Assembly: GCA_021904315.1 (NCBI GenBank)
Contig: CM038910.1
Location: forward strand, 8,742,001 to 8,806,000
Origin: Sphagnum magellanicum
Taxonomy: Eukaryota; Streptophyta; Sphagnopsida; Sphagnales; Sphagnaceae
Length of the DNA stretch: 64,000 bases
Direction of reading: 5' to 3'
The position numbers and the translations under genes were made by a program. Shown in pieces: positions 1-12,299 of the stretch (positions within the stretch are counted from its first letter, which is position 1; each line of letters begins with the position of its first letter). Below the pieces are notes generated by a model. It was not told where the DNA came from. It was given only the letters and a program-made list of their open reading frames with translations, and did no database searches.

Positions 1-3000
1 ATAGGTATTCCACTGTGCAATATCCTACCAGTTGCACCTGCCACATAAATTGCCATCAACAACAGATCACCAAGTAGATATAGATGTTAAAATCATGTAA
101 AAACCTGCAACACAACAGGTTCATGTTGGATTTTGGTTTCACAACTAATAATTTTTCTAAGACCCAGTCTCAAAATTCTTTGATAATTATCATGTTCTTT
201 GTTTTTCCATCTATCGATACACAGTCATTCTTCAAAACAGTTTGTGCTGAAGAGGCGGACAAAACGACACAAACAATCAAATAACTGGCAGATTCTGTCC
301 TCATAAACCTGCACAATCAGTTCATGATGCTTCTTTTGCTCCAATTTCCACAACCCAGATGAATAGAGGTTGACAGTGCACATAAATAACTATTCTTAGA
401 AAATCGGCATCCATGTCATGCACATGAGTGAGCAATTTAAGCTCAGCCATGGATTCTTTGGTTGCTTGTAGATTCATCTTCTTGATCCCCAGCTTCCCCA
501 TTTTATACAAAGATGTCACCTTGAGTGATAAAACAGCTGATGAAAAATTTCTAGGAAAATAATGGACTGTCAAATGCTCCTTCATGCTCCAATTTCCACA
601 ACCCACAACAGACTTGTGTTAACTCTTCCTTTCCTGCTGAAGGTGCTACTTCCCAAGCATGGGCACTCTCATCAGATGTGTAGCTCAGAGGAGGAAATTA
701 GAGCTGTGGATGGTACAGGTAGCCAGACAGACCAATAATTGGACAAGACCTAAGATTGCCTTTGGATGAGAGGGAAGGCTAAACGATCTTTTTTCTTCTT
801 CTTACAATCATCTACAGCAAAAAGGTCTGTGTCTCATCTCCAACTCTATGACTGGCATTTCTGAGAATGAGCTGTGAGGGAGGAAAGAATTTACAGAGTT
901 CCACAGAGGAGGACTTATTTCCACATTCACTCAAACTTGGTACACCAAATAAGTTCACAATATCCATAGCTGAAATGCTTCAGCTAAATGAGATAAAAGT
1001 ACAGGTTGGAGAAATACAATGGCTACCATACAAAGAAGTGGGACCGCAAAGAACAAGGGACCTTGTAGTGAATGAAAACATCAATCAACAATTTCCTCTC
1101 GAATGCATAGAGGCTGTTTCAATCTTTTCTGTGTTCATCTGGACCAGCTTTTCAATCTCTCCATTAGATGTTGATTAAGTATCCTCAATTGTACCAGTGA
1201 CAGACAACATTAACACTCTTCTTCACCCTGGGATATGTTCTTTGAAAGCTATCTAGGAAAGGTTGGACAATAACTTGCATGGTATTCCATAGCACTACAA
1301 TCTGGCATCCTCATTCCAATTAAATAGAGCAACATTGCTTTCTAGTTTACCATATGATCTTGGCATAACAAATGCCTGATGCTCTCCCAACAAGCAATCT
1401 CATTGGGATGTTTATCACATGCCTTCCTTGATAGGACTTGAGTCAAGAAGATTCTTCATAGATAATAGCCATTGGGACTCAACCATGTGATGTTGCTGTT
1501 GGCATGAATCCTACCACCTGGCTTACTCAGTCTACTCCTGCAGAGGTCCTTTCCAGATATGTGTGTTGGCTTCTGAAACCTTGAAACTTAGCTCTCAATA
1601 GCCTCCAAATTTTGCTTGCATGTGTGTTGTTGCCCCATTTGTTCATTCACATCATGTTGAGTGAAAGAAATAAACTGGGTTCTTCAGGATGGAATGTTGG
1701 GACATAGATTAGTTGAACATTGGATTAATGCAGTTTGCTGCATTTATTGCAACACCATCCCAACCGCATTTGATATGTTCTTAACAGAAGTTCAAACATA
1801 AATCTGCTTGTCTGGGGGATGACATTTGGTTTGCAAATTTGCATTCTTCCAAGCATCACTGTGGCAAGATCTTGGGTTCTTTCTCAGTGATATGTGCTAC
1901 TAGGTGACAGATGCATGCAGCTACTTTTAAGGATTCTGTAGTCTTATCATTTCCTCACCACCCTCCACATGACTTGTATCAATCTGTTATTTATGTCAGG
2001 AGATTTCCAAATTTCTGCACATGGGTTCCTGGAACCCAATTCTGTGGAACTAATTTGGTTCCTTTCTTTTCCTTTGATCTATCTGCCAGTAAGTAGGACC
2101 CGAGCAGAGAACAGTGTGGCAAGCATCATCATCTTTCTCTCTCTATATATCTCTCTCTTGTCTGATAGATTCCACCTTGTGTAGACCATGGAAAAGCTTT
2201 GTAGCACTAATTTCCAACAGAGAAAAACCATTCCACACTTGATCCACCACCCATTAGAAATTCTCCTGAAGTCAAAAATCCCTCGCTCAGAAACCCTGCA
2301 GAATCTGGTTCTCTGAGCTCAAATTTCAACCTACGAAAACCTAGAAGGAGAGCTATACAAGTCACCCAATGCAAAATTTTCTGTTCCTAACCTCGAACAA
2401 CGAAAAAATTCCGAGAATCAGATCAATCAAGCCCCTGATATTCCTGATACTCATCCAAAGGAGAGAAGTCATCAAGCTACAACAGTGTATGTCTGTGTGT
2501 GAGAGAGAGAGAGAGAGAGAGAAAGAGAGGCAATCAGAGACTTCTGTCGTGTAACTCCTCCTGTGTGCCATGAGCTTGTGGTTTTGTCCCATAATCATTG
2601 CCAGAAAAATTCCATTCTTGCAGTATAAACTCCGGGCTGAAAGAGTGTTTTCACAGGAGCCGCGTGGTCAGCGCAAAGCGAACTATTCTTTCGCCTTTTA
2701 CTAAAGAATACCGTGCGCAGGCCACACATAGCGTCATATCCCAATTTTTGGACTGCCCTTCACAGGGCCCACCAAGGAAATTCAAACTGGATTCTAAATA
2801 CGAGTGCAATTGTTTCAATTGTCTTCGTAACCTAATTTGCATTCTCCGTTGTTGCGCAGTCTGGTGCTGGAACAAGACTTTGACGAATTCACAACGGAAA
2901 GTTACTACTTGTGCATATCTGTAATCTCTATCCTCCCACATGTAGAATTTTTATGTGTTGCCTAAAATAATGCGCTCTTGTTTTGTGTCCAAATTTGGCA

Positions 3001-3970
3001 TACACTTGAGCTCCTCTACTTTTGTTGTTTCTTGTAGGGTGGCTGATAGGCGATGTAGCCTAGTTTTAGGGTAAATGGACCTTAATCGAACCTTCAGTTT
3101 ACAAGTACATCAAATGTGGAAGCGCGGGAAGCTCCTCCGAGAAATTTGATTTAGATGACTGATGCTTTCTCTTTCGGATAGAGTGGGGAAGAGATTGATG
3201 ACGAGAATGAAACTCCTGAGCAACCTTAAGTGATCACAACATTGTGAAATCTGGTTGTATGTTTTGTGCAGGTTGTGAGATATGTCAGGATTAAAACAGT
3301 GTCACTTCCATGCTAGTTTAGGGTTTGCATATGAAACACTGGTTTTCATAACAGGTGTGAAATTACAAACCTGCTCCCATCTAAGTTTTGGCAAAGTTCC
3401 TTCAATCAAGGACCCTAGAGCAAGACCCTTTGAACATGCTATTGCTCACATGCCAACCTGCTCACTGTCTGAATTATATTCTCTTCCAAATGCTCATGTG
3501 ATAGCAGGAGCAGGTCTTCTGTAATCTATCAACTCTCCCTCTGATGTGTTTTAGAGGGGTGAGGGGCTTGTTGATGTGTGTTATTTCTAGTACACTTGTA
3601 TGCTCAAGGACTTATGAATCTATGGCCCCATGTTTGTGCATGACAGAAATGTTTACAGAAGTGTTGTTGGGTAGCTGTTTTGAGTGACTACAATGCCATA
3701 GTATTTCTGCTCAAGTTTTTATATTTTCTGATGTAAATCCTCTTGCAACATGTTGATTACGTCATGGAGAAGGATTCATATCAATCCCAGGTGAACCAAT
3801 ATGTGGCATGACAGAAGGGACAAAACCAAAAATGAGGGAGGGGAATGTTTGTTAGAGAAAGGAAACATGTTTATCTGAGGCTCAAATTGAACTGTACCTA
3901 CTGCTTCAGCCATCTGTTTCAAGCTAGTGGAATGGAGTGGCCATCCCCACATGACGGAAACAAACTTTTG
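1..3970. other. No gene recognised
   Basis: Short open frames occur on both strands, but none has a recognisable domain, a plausible exon series or an internal repeat that would suggest a protein. A 21-bp direct repeat (starting TGCTCCAATTTCCACAACCC) lies at 337-357 and 585-605, and a GA microsatellite lies near 2501. The base composition is more balanced than in the later AT-rich deserts, so an unrecognised exon or UTR cannot be excluded. Confidence 0.5.
2501..2529. repeat. GA microsatellite
   Basis: About eleven GA dinucleotides preceded by a short GT run and followed by interrupted GA. It lies outside any recognised gene. Confidence 0.9.
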
Positions 3971-3976
3971 TGAGCA

Positions 3977-5013
3977 GCCAGGAATGGTGATCTTCAAAAA
4001 TTCAAAACTCTTTTGGATACCTTTGACATGAATTTTGAGGCAGGTGCAAATGCACACTCTGAAGATGACCAGGCACCAACACTCAATATCTATGCATCAG
4101 AGCATGAGATTCCTATAGAATGGCAGGGTCATATCTTGGAGAATGCTTTAGCTGCTTTCCATGAGGGTAGAACATCACTGCATATGGCCGCCTCCAATGG
4201 ACATGTGAACATTGTGAGCTACATATGTGGCCTCAAACATTCAAGAAGAGTGAATGTGAACATTGTGGACAAATTAGGTTACACGGCAGCCTTGCACTTG
4301 GCTGCTCACTCACAATGTCATGGCAGCTGCAACAAGGTCATTGCAGAGGTGCTAAGGATCACCAATGTTGACGCCAATGTTGTGGCCACATAGGTGGGAA
4401 ATGGAAAGTTGCCAAGCTCTCTAGACACAGAGTCTTGGAACGACACAGCTTTGCACTTGGCTACATTTTTAGGATTCACAAGAACAGTGGAACTACTGTT
4501 GGCCTGGCATCTAACCTCTGGTCCCTATGAAGGCAGGACCATAAACATCACTGCTAAGAACAAATGGGGATTTACACCCTTTTATCAAGCTCTCAACAAT
4601 GCTGAAATGACAACTGCAGTTCCAACCACAACAATGCTCTTAAAATTCATGAATGAGCCAAGCCAGATGCTATAAACATTCTAGACAACAAGAGACAGAC
4701 TGCACTCCATACTGCTGTAAGGCATCCTAGTTACAAAGTAGTGAATGTATTGCTACAAGGAGTTGATCACATTAAGGTTGATGGAAAGGACAGTAGTGGT
4801 ATGGCGGCTATGGACATTGTAGTTCAAGCAGCTGATTACAAATTGGTGCTTATGTTGCAATTGTATTTTGAGGCAACTGGGTTGTATGGTACCAGCAAGG
4901 CATATGTTGCAAATGCTGCCAATGCAATTCTTGTGGGTGCAGCATTGCTTGCGTCTGTCACATGTGCAGCATGGTTACAACCCCCATTTGATATAGATAA
5001 CCAATGTCCATAG
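3977..5013 (+). pseudogene. Ankyrin-repeat / PGG-domain membrane protein remnant
   Basis: The translation starts like an ankyrin gene exon (ARNGDLQKFKTLLD) just after a possible splice acceptor ending at 3976. Ankyrin units follow: EGRTSLHMAASNGHVNIV, GYTAALHLAAH, and WNDTALHLATFLGF. The 3' part (about 4741-5013) has a hydrophobic segment, YVANAANAILVGAALLASV, matching the PGG domain of plant ACD6/ITN1-type ankyrin membrane proteins. Two breaks are visible. An in-frame TAG at 4391-4393 interrupts a frame that continues with homologous sequence. A frameshift near 4660-4675 moves the remainder (INILDNKRQTALHTAV) into another frame. A GT follows the TAG, but the nearest useful acceptor is only about 40 nt away, too short for a usual plant intron. 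I therefore call it a pseudogene; an assembly error is the alternative. Confidence 0.75.
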
Positions 5014-6197
5014 CTGCCATACCACTATTTGTGATGTGATCGAACAACATTGGGAGATTCAACTATGTCACACGATGTATTTGGTGATACTGCACAACAA
5101 AAATTTATAAACCCAGCTGGTGCTCGAGGCAGAATGTCAAGAAGAACTATTTGTGTCCAGCTTCCAAGTTCTGGAATATTAGAATCCTAAAGTCTCAGAA
5201 AAGAAATGAAAGTAAGATCTGAGTGCTATTGAATTTGGGATCTAAAGGCCTAAAACTAAGATCAAGTCACTCCGATTCCCACTCACTTGCTGCACTGGTT
5301 TTCCTACCATCATAATCTCAATATAGTTGAAAAAATTGCATATAGTTGGAGATTTGAGAAAATTGCAACAATTTCAGCCGTATTGTCACAAAAACCTTTC
5401 TTGAACTAGACCTGAAGACGGCTGCAGCAGAAAAATTCTGGTTCTTAGGAGTTTGCAATGAAGATTGAGAGACAGCAAGCACACCAAGTGATGCATGAGC
5501 AAACTAGTAAAAAGTTTGCATCAAAGTGCTCTGAAAGCTGTGTTAACTCCCACCAATAGTATTGACCAATAAAGAGACTAGATAAATGTTCTACTTCAAA
5601 GCCATGATTGATTGCATCATCGTTTTCTAGACTCTACACTCTGGAGTTTCAACTAGCGTCTGTCCAATTCTATGTCCTCGGACAAAATTCTCGAGATATG
5701 AGAATCCTGATTTGGGGGGAACACTACGAATCTGTCGAGCAATGCCTCAGAGGAGATGGTTTTGCCGTTGACTTAATTTTGCAGAAATGTAAGATCCAAA
5801 GTTGCTCAACCCAGATATGGACACGGTATTGCTAGCACGCCAAACGCTGCCAACTGCCAGACACCTAGCCACAGAAGCAAATGCTGCACACACGTTCTCG
5901 TGGGCAAGAAATAGTCCAAGGTTCGTCATCGGGAAGATCTAGTTATTTGTTCATAGAGAGTTAGTTCTATCCAGGCTGCAAAGGAATATTTTTAGAGCCG
6001 CTCCATCTGGATGTAACTCGGTGCATTCCATATCATGAACCGAGATTCATCAGACGTTTCCACTCTTTTTCCTACAGGGAATGCTCAAAAACTTTCTTGT
6101 GAGGAAGCATATGCTAAGAAGGAAATTGCTACCTGTTTTCAATGGTGTTACAACCACCGATCGAGCCCTTGAAATCCCATCATCCCGATCAGCCAGA
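5014..6197. other. Intergenic, no gene recognised
   Basis: This lies between the ankyrin remnant and the 3' end of the minus-strand fucosyltransferase-like gene, so part of it is probably that gene's 3' UTR. Only short open frames without recognisable domains are present. Confidence 0.5.
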
Positions 6198-8000
6198 TTA
6201 CTGGACAGTCATAACTTGGATCCCACCACGGATTTCTCCAGGGAAACAATCCTTGAGGTATGGTACGACATCCACTACGGACCTACCATGCAACTCAGGA
6301 TCATCATACGGGCAAGACAAGTATCTCGATGGCGTGCTGTAACAAGCATCTACGGTTGGTCCTCTTAAACAACCTACGTCGATCGATTGTGTTTCAATCA
6401 CCCATGGTAGCAATGCTCCGTATGCCTTAGCAACATCCCCCAATTCAGAGATCGGAATGACAATTATGTCGTCGCATAAGCTCAGGAGAATAATCTCGGT
6501 AAGTGCTTGCTCATCTTCGTCTCTGGCGCTGTTCAACGTTTGTTTAAGTCTGTTACTTAGCTGCACAACCGTCACGTTCTCTCCATTTGCTGGTGGGTTT
6601 CGCAAGTAATCTGATCTCAGAGACACCTCAAAATTGTTGTAGGGAGAAGCGATGAATACGGTGGTGCGATTCACAGTACCTGGAGACTCGATGACCGATT
6701 GAACAGCGGAGATCGACGAGTAATTGGTGGATTGCAAACTTGTATTAAGACCACTGGCGGCCAACCCGTGTTGAGGCAGCATTCCGTTGTCCAAAGCGCA
6801 TTGTTTGATGAGCGCTTCTATAAGGTGTGTCTCCTCGAACTGCTGGTCAGTAGGAATCTGAACACCGAGGCGCCGGTCTGTACGATTTGGCTGCATCGTA
6901 TGGACTTGTTCAACTCGCTGCCAGACAGTGTCTCCTGGGAGTATGGAATATCTGAGCATGTGCGTGAGGACCATTCGAGTAGGAAACAGAGCCTCTAACG
7001 CCGTGCGGAAGATCGGAATTACAAAGAGTTTGGGAAGAAAATAATTATTGCCTGTGAGATGAAGCCATGTCACGCCCCGCAAGTAGTTCTGCTCGGTGCT
7101 ACAAAAGAATCTTTTTTCAGGGTGAATCGGCATCTCGGCTGTAAAATCTGTGGCATGAAGTTCAATGGCTCGGTTTAGTGTGACAGTGTCCTTCAAGACA
7201 GATCGACCCATGGACGAGTCCACAGCAGAAAGGAACTGATCAGTGGATGCCCAGAATTTTGGCACCACTGGAAGACCAATGCTTCCCTCATTCATCTTCC
7301 AAGAGGAGCCCTCAAAAGGCTCGCACGTGACTTCTGCCACAAGACTGGACGAGGGTAACAACAGGACACGTTGTGTGAGAACCGCGTAAATCATACAGGA
7401 TGCAGCGACGAGTATTCTGTTACCTAGTCCTGCGTTAACCAACGGCTCACAAACTAGATAATCACAACCACTGGTCGTATCTCTCTCGTGGAGGTCACTG
7501 TGGGAAATATTCAATTGAACCTTCGTAGTACAAGTCCGATGAAGAATCTCGTACTCGCGAAAGACTGCGTCCCATGCAGCACTGACATTCAAATCTTTCA
7601 CGAATTTCCTCGCAGCATACCTCAACGGAAGCTTCTTTCGACTCATGCAAGGATTGTTTTTGTGCCACTCGTTCCTCACAGTTTCAGTAAGAGGCTCGAC
7701 AGGTTTTCCTCCATTAGCTCGGAATGCGGCTTCTCTAAGCTTGCGGGTTAGATCTTCAAGAGCGCTAGCAGCCATTACACTAGCAGTTTGTTGAACTTCC
7801 GAAGCAGCAGCAGCTTCAGATATTAATACACCCGCTGGAACAGCTGGGCTAGAAGCTGCTGCACCAACCTGCATTGCAGCTTGTTTTACAACATCTTGAA
7901 AATCCGCCTGGGGATTGAAATCCTCGGTATTGGGGACTAGCACAATGCAGACAAGGACAGTGGAGCAAACCAGAAGGATGACCAATTCCTTGGCACCCAT
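6198..8000 (-). CDS. Fucosyltransferase-like Golgi type II protein (GT37-like)
   Basis: A single uninterrupted exon encodes 600 residues from an ATG at 8000-7998. The same frame runs upstream to about 8060, but there it begins with TTG directly after a TGA, so the first ATG is preferred. Residues 5-22 are a hydrophobic signal anchor, as expected for a Golgi type II glycosyltransferase. A stalk rich in Ala and Glu follows. The catalytic part has YLVCEPLVNAGLGNRILVA, resembling the conserved GLGNR block of plant xyloglucan/arabinogalactan fucosyltransferases. It also has RRLGVQIPT, LTEIILLSLCDD, AYGALLPWVI and a Cys-rich C-terminus. Family members transfer fucose from GDP-fucose to cell-wall polysaccharides or glycoproteins. 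In known members the VQI block is followed by an arginine; here a proline follows. The region near SELGD also diverges from the usual STFGY-like block. Substrate and activity are therefore uncertain. It stands alone with no functional neighbours. Confidence 0.85.
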   Translation of the reverse strand: MGAKELVILLVCSTVLVCIVLVPNTEDFNPQADFQDVVKQAAMQVGAAASSPAVPAGVLISEAAAASEVQQTASVMAASALEDLTRKLREAAFRANGGKPVEPLTETVRNEWHKNNPCMSRKKLPLRYAARKFVKDLNVSAAWDAVFREYEILHRTCTTKVQLNISHSDLHERDTTSGCDYLVCEPLVNAGLGNRILVAASCMIYAVLTQRVLLLPSSSLVAEVTCEPFEGSSWKMNEGSIGLPVVPKFWASTDQFLSAVDSSMGRSVLKDTVTLNRAIELHATDFTAEMPIHPEKRFFCSTEQNYLRGVTWLHLTGNNYFLPKLFVIPIFRTALEALFPTRMVLTHMLRYSILPGDTVWQRVEQVHTMQPNRTDRRLGVQIPTDQQFEETHLIEALIKQCALDNGMLPQHGLAASGLNTSLQSTNYSSISAVQSVIESPGTVNRTTVFIASPYNNFEVSLRSDYLRNPPANGENVTVVQLSNRLKQTLNSARDEDEQALTEIILLSLCDDIIVIPISELGDVAKAYGALLPWVIETQSIDVGCLRGPTVDACYSTPSRYLSCPYDDPELHGRSVVDVVPYLKDCFPGEIRGGIQVMTVQ

Positions 8001-8212
8001 TAATTGCTGTGGGTAGTGGCTTGCCCCTGTTGCAAAAGCACTACCCACCCAATCAATCAATCAATCGATTGCTGTCGGCAAAGAGCATATTGGAGATGAA
8101 GAAAAGCACAGCTTGTGGGCATTATGCTTCCTTAGCTGACCCAGTCATGCTTCTCTTGAACCTTTTTTTGGCATTCAGGGCTGTGGAAGCCAGCATTGAG
8201 GACGATGTACTA

Positions 8213-8260
8213 TCATGGCATGTTGATGAACATCCTCAACATGTCCTCAACATGCCATGA
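8213..8260. repeat. 14-bp perfect inverted repeat
   Basis: TCATGGCATGTTGA at 8213-8226 and its exact reverse complement at 8247-8260 are separated by 20 bp. The site lies about 210-260 bp upstream of the fucosyltransferase-like start codon, so it could be a hairpin in a promoter or 5' UTR, or simply a small foldback. Confidence 0.85.
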
Positions 8261-8461
8261 CTGCTGCTGACTTAATTTCACACTCCATCTAGCTTAACCT
8301 TTAAGATAGTTCTGCATCTAGGAATTCCTTAGTTGCCAAAATCAATGGTGATAGGCTCAAGGTGTTTGATGAATGTTAACTTTATCCTAACTAAAAATTG
8401 AGTGAAATGTAGCATCCTGAAAAATAAAACTAGTAAATTATATGCAATTGAAATTAGCATC

Positions 8462-8659
8462 ATCATATATATTAATTCACTTGGTCTGTCAGTCTGTGAC
8501 GGTGGACTAGCATGGGCGGGCTAGGCACGGAAGAGGTTAAGTTCATCCACAACAAGTTTAGGCATCCAGTGGATGGACGGTGCATCGGTGGGTGCTGAAT
8601 CACTCTGGGCCCAGTGTGATCCGATGGAAACCGATGTTTAGAGCAATTGGAAAAATATA
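8462..8659 (+). repeat. Dispersed repeat copy 1
   Basis: About 198 bp, clearly similar along its length to 49591-49793, including the blocks CTGTCAGT, GGGCGGGCT, CACAACAAGTT, GAGTGCTGAATCACT-like and CCCAGTGTGATCC. A shorter diverged match lies on the minus strand at 40278-40352. The copies are diverged by many single-base changes, so the insertions look old. Class is unknown; a SINE-like or other non-autonomous element is possible. Confidence 0.8.
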
Positions 8660-11600
8660 CATAATGTCGTTTGACCATTGTGAAAAATTGCAAGAGGAGA
8701 TGGATAGCCAATGTCTTAATAGATAAGAACATGAAGGCTTTAGAATTGAAGGTTTTGCAAGAGCCCTTGAAGGAGAATATAACAAAAGTGGAAACCCTTA
8801 AAAGAGTCAAGTAAGGAAATGTAAATAGGGTGGCAAGTTAAAACCAAAGACATGATAAACCTAAAGCACAACTACAAGAAAATTGGTAACTCAAAAAGAC
8901 TCAAAGAAACAACTTCGTTAAATTATTGTAAATGATGAAAATTGACAAAGGACAATGAAGTCCATGTAAAGGAATTTTTTGAAACAACGGTTTAAAATAA
9001 TTTCAATCACATAAATTGGTAATTTAAAGGTCAAAAAATGTGAGTACATGAAAATAGGTTCAAAATGATGAGAAGAATGAGATTTTGTTTTTAATTTTCA
9101 AAATCATCTTGATCACATTTTGTACTTGTCATTGTCACATTTGAAAAGCATCATACAGGAATTTAATTGACTTAAATAATTGCTAGAAATGTAATTAAAT
9201 GTTTTCATGTGACCCATCCACCACCATCCAACCTTTGAAGGTTAACTTTGAATTTCTCACATTACAACATGTCATAATTTTCAACTCTCTGAACTTATGT
9301 ATTTGTATTACATCTCTAAGGTCCATTCACAATTGGGGAACCAAAAGAAAGAAAAAGGACAAAAGCTAAGATTTTCTTATGACTACTTTCTACAAATAAT
9401 ATTTATATAGAACGAATTTAAGTAAGAAAACTTGAATAGTCCAAAATAAATAATTTATGTAATAATGGTGTTTTTCCACATGTGTACATAATTATGCAAG
9501 AAATTTTTATTTACAAGCAAAAACACAAAAAATATTAAAATGATTTTTAAAAATCAATTCAACATGTTTTTTTGTATGATTATTTTTTGCACATGTGACC
9601 TTCATCTCAAATTAAATTTTTTGAACTTAATGAATATAAAAAATTAACTAAATGAACCAATGGTGTTATTTTGGACAAGAATTCCATGTCTTTTTATTCA
9701 AAAATATTTTTTTCAAATGAATGAAGTTTTGAGTAAAATATTTTGCAAATCGTTATTAAAAATTCTTAAAGTTGTCCTAATACATCACTTTTTTTTGTTT
9801 ATCATTTTCTAATAAGTATGAATTTTTGAAAATGTGAAAATTCCTTGTAGATTTTGTGATTCATCTTTTAAAATGACACAATTTTGAATCATAATAAAAA
9901 AAATAATTATTTACATTTTTATGTTTTCTTCTATAATAAATTACAACTTTTCATAACACATTATGTACATTATGCCCCATTTATATATGGTAAAGGACTT
10001 TTGAACTTTTAAAATTTTGAATCAATTTTGAAAAGTTCTTTGAATTTTTAAAGTTTTAAATTTTCATATTTTTCAACGGTATGAATGTTTTCGAATGTGG
10101 TTAATAGGTTTGTATCCTTTTAATTTTTTTCCTATCAATTTTTTAATATTATATGAGTCCTTTTGATAGTTCAAGTTTACAAAATTTACTCTTTTTGACA
10201 CAATACTTATTCATTTGTAAATGTCTTAAATCAAAACTTCAACTTAAAATTTTATCAAATGATTTTTTTCTTTGAATTTCTTGGCATTCATATGAATAAC
10301 AACAACTTGCCATGATTGTTATGGTTATAAATGGTAGAACATTATTTTTAAAAATAATTGACTAGCTTTGTTTATGATTTGACATTTTTTTTTGGTTCAT
10401 TGAATTGTGACTGCACCCTCAAGGACTCAAAAAGACTTTTATACAACATTCCATAATTATTGAATTTTTTTTAAAAAAAATTTCAACACTCTAATAATAA
10501 GAACACAATAATACATCATAATTAAAATATTAAACATTATAAAAATCTAAAGTTGTCCTTTGCAATCCTTTTTCAATTAGACACTCATTTTTAAAACCCC
10601 AATCAAGAATAAACTTTTAAAATATTTATATAATTGTCCATATTGATGATATTTGACAAACTTAAAATATATATTGATGTTTGTCAAATAATGAATACCA
10701 AAATATGTAAATAAATATATTTGAAATTGAAAAAATTGATGCTAGCATATGTTAATTTTGGTTATTACACCTTCCCTTGCAAGTTCAACACTGTGATTAT
10801 TACACTTTCAAAAACACAAATCTAAAGCATGAATAATGTTCACAAGCATTGAAAATTTCTTTGAGCCAATGGGTCATCTTGAATTTTTTATATGTGTTAA
10901 TTGTTTTTAGCAACAACCAAAATGGCCAAACTTGCCATATCACAAAGTTGACTAGTCATCCTTTCCATGTAGTTGGTTGCATGATCATGAAAAATTGACT
11001 AAATGTCTTTTAAAACAATATTGGTCATTTATTGATTAAAATTGGCCATAGTCATGTTTTGTCATGATTGATTTTGATTGCATTTGTTATGATCATCCAA
11101 GTTAGACATTGTTGTATGTTAACAATTCAAACAAGTAAACACAACATCCATATTATAGAACCAACAAGATCCTAAGAATTAGAAATTAGGAAGATGAAGC
11201 ATAATTAACAATTAGTATAATTGGGCACAACTAGCATGGACATTGTCCAACGAGAGAAGACAACCATTTCCAATGATTTAATCAACCAGAGAATTTCACC
11301 TTGCCGTAAGATTGGAAATGCAATCCCAATTGGTACTTGAAAATTCAAAAACCTTGGATTATCCAATAATTGTTGGGAATTAAAAAAACCCCTATGCATA
11401 AGCATACTTGGTCCATTTGAGACGAAAAATGTTACTCCAACACTAACCGTTCATGCTTTGAAACAATGTTTTTCAACATAGTGAACTGATGGACCTGTAA
11501 AAGGCTTTGATGTCACCAATTGGGCTTTGGAATCAAAGCATGGATTGGTGTGGGGTGTTAAAAATCCACAAATCTAGGTCTGTGCAAATTTTGGAGCTCG

Positions 11601-12100
11601 TTATATTATCAATGGGGGTTATTGTGGGAAGCTTGATATATTAATTAGTAAGTGAGCTTTAGTGAGGATTTCAACTTGAATTAATATTATAAAAATGTAA
11701 ATTTAAAGTGTAGAAATGTACCAATGATAAATTTTAGATACTCGAACATCTTTGATTAACTTAAACAGATCTATTATAAGCTTCATTTGTAATTTAGACT
11801 CTGTTGTAAAACAATAAAACTACCAAAAGAATGAAATTCTAGATTTATGTATGTGTAAAATTAGTTCTTATAATGGGTTGTAAGATCTCATCACTTGCAC
11901 TCAAATGTTCATTTAGAATTCCTTGAGCAGGTTGGAAAATCCTAGTTCTAACTTTTTTGAAGGCTAGTTTATGGGTATATACAAAATTGAAAAGGAAAAT
12001 GATATTGATTCAAGCATTCAAGTGATTGGCCAAATTCAATATTAACCCAGTAAAGTCCAGTTAGTAAAGTTCAAAACTCTCTCCAAACTGTACCTCTAGG
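8660..12100. other. AT-rich gene-free stretch
   Basis: Very high AT content with many short A and T runs and no long open frame. The few short frames lack recognisable domains. It resembles decayed repeat DNA, but I cannot assign a parent element. Confidence 0.7.
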
Positions 12101-12152
12101 ATAGGTGTTTGTGGAAAGAAGCAAATTGGCCCAAGCTGAGCTTCTCACACCC

Positions 12153-12285
12153 AACTTCTGAAGTTAGAGCTCGAGATACAGGTACACAAAAGTATTCACA
12201 TTGTAAGAAGAAGGCTTGAGCTGAAAGGCACCAAACTTCTGAAGTTAGAGCTTGAGATACAGGTACACAAAAGTATTCATAGCAT
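12153..12285. repeat. 81-bp direct duplication
   Basis: A block beginning AACTTCTGAAGTTAGAGCT at 12153 recurs at 12234, and the copies match for about 45 bp. The 81-bp spacing equals 27 codons, and the minus strand is open across both copies (12096-12407). No protein family is recognised and that frame has no clear exon context, so I report it only as a duplication. Confidence 0.85.
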
Positions 12286-12299
12286 GATGAGAAAAAACA

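Noticed and set aside
6699-7751. Plus-strand frames inside the fucosyltransferase-like gene
   Set aside because: Antisense shadows of a long intact coding exon.
8001-8060. Longer fucosyltransferase start at 8060
   Set aside because: The codon there is TTG, directly after TGA; the first in-frame ATG is at 8000.
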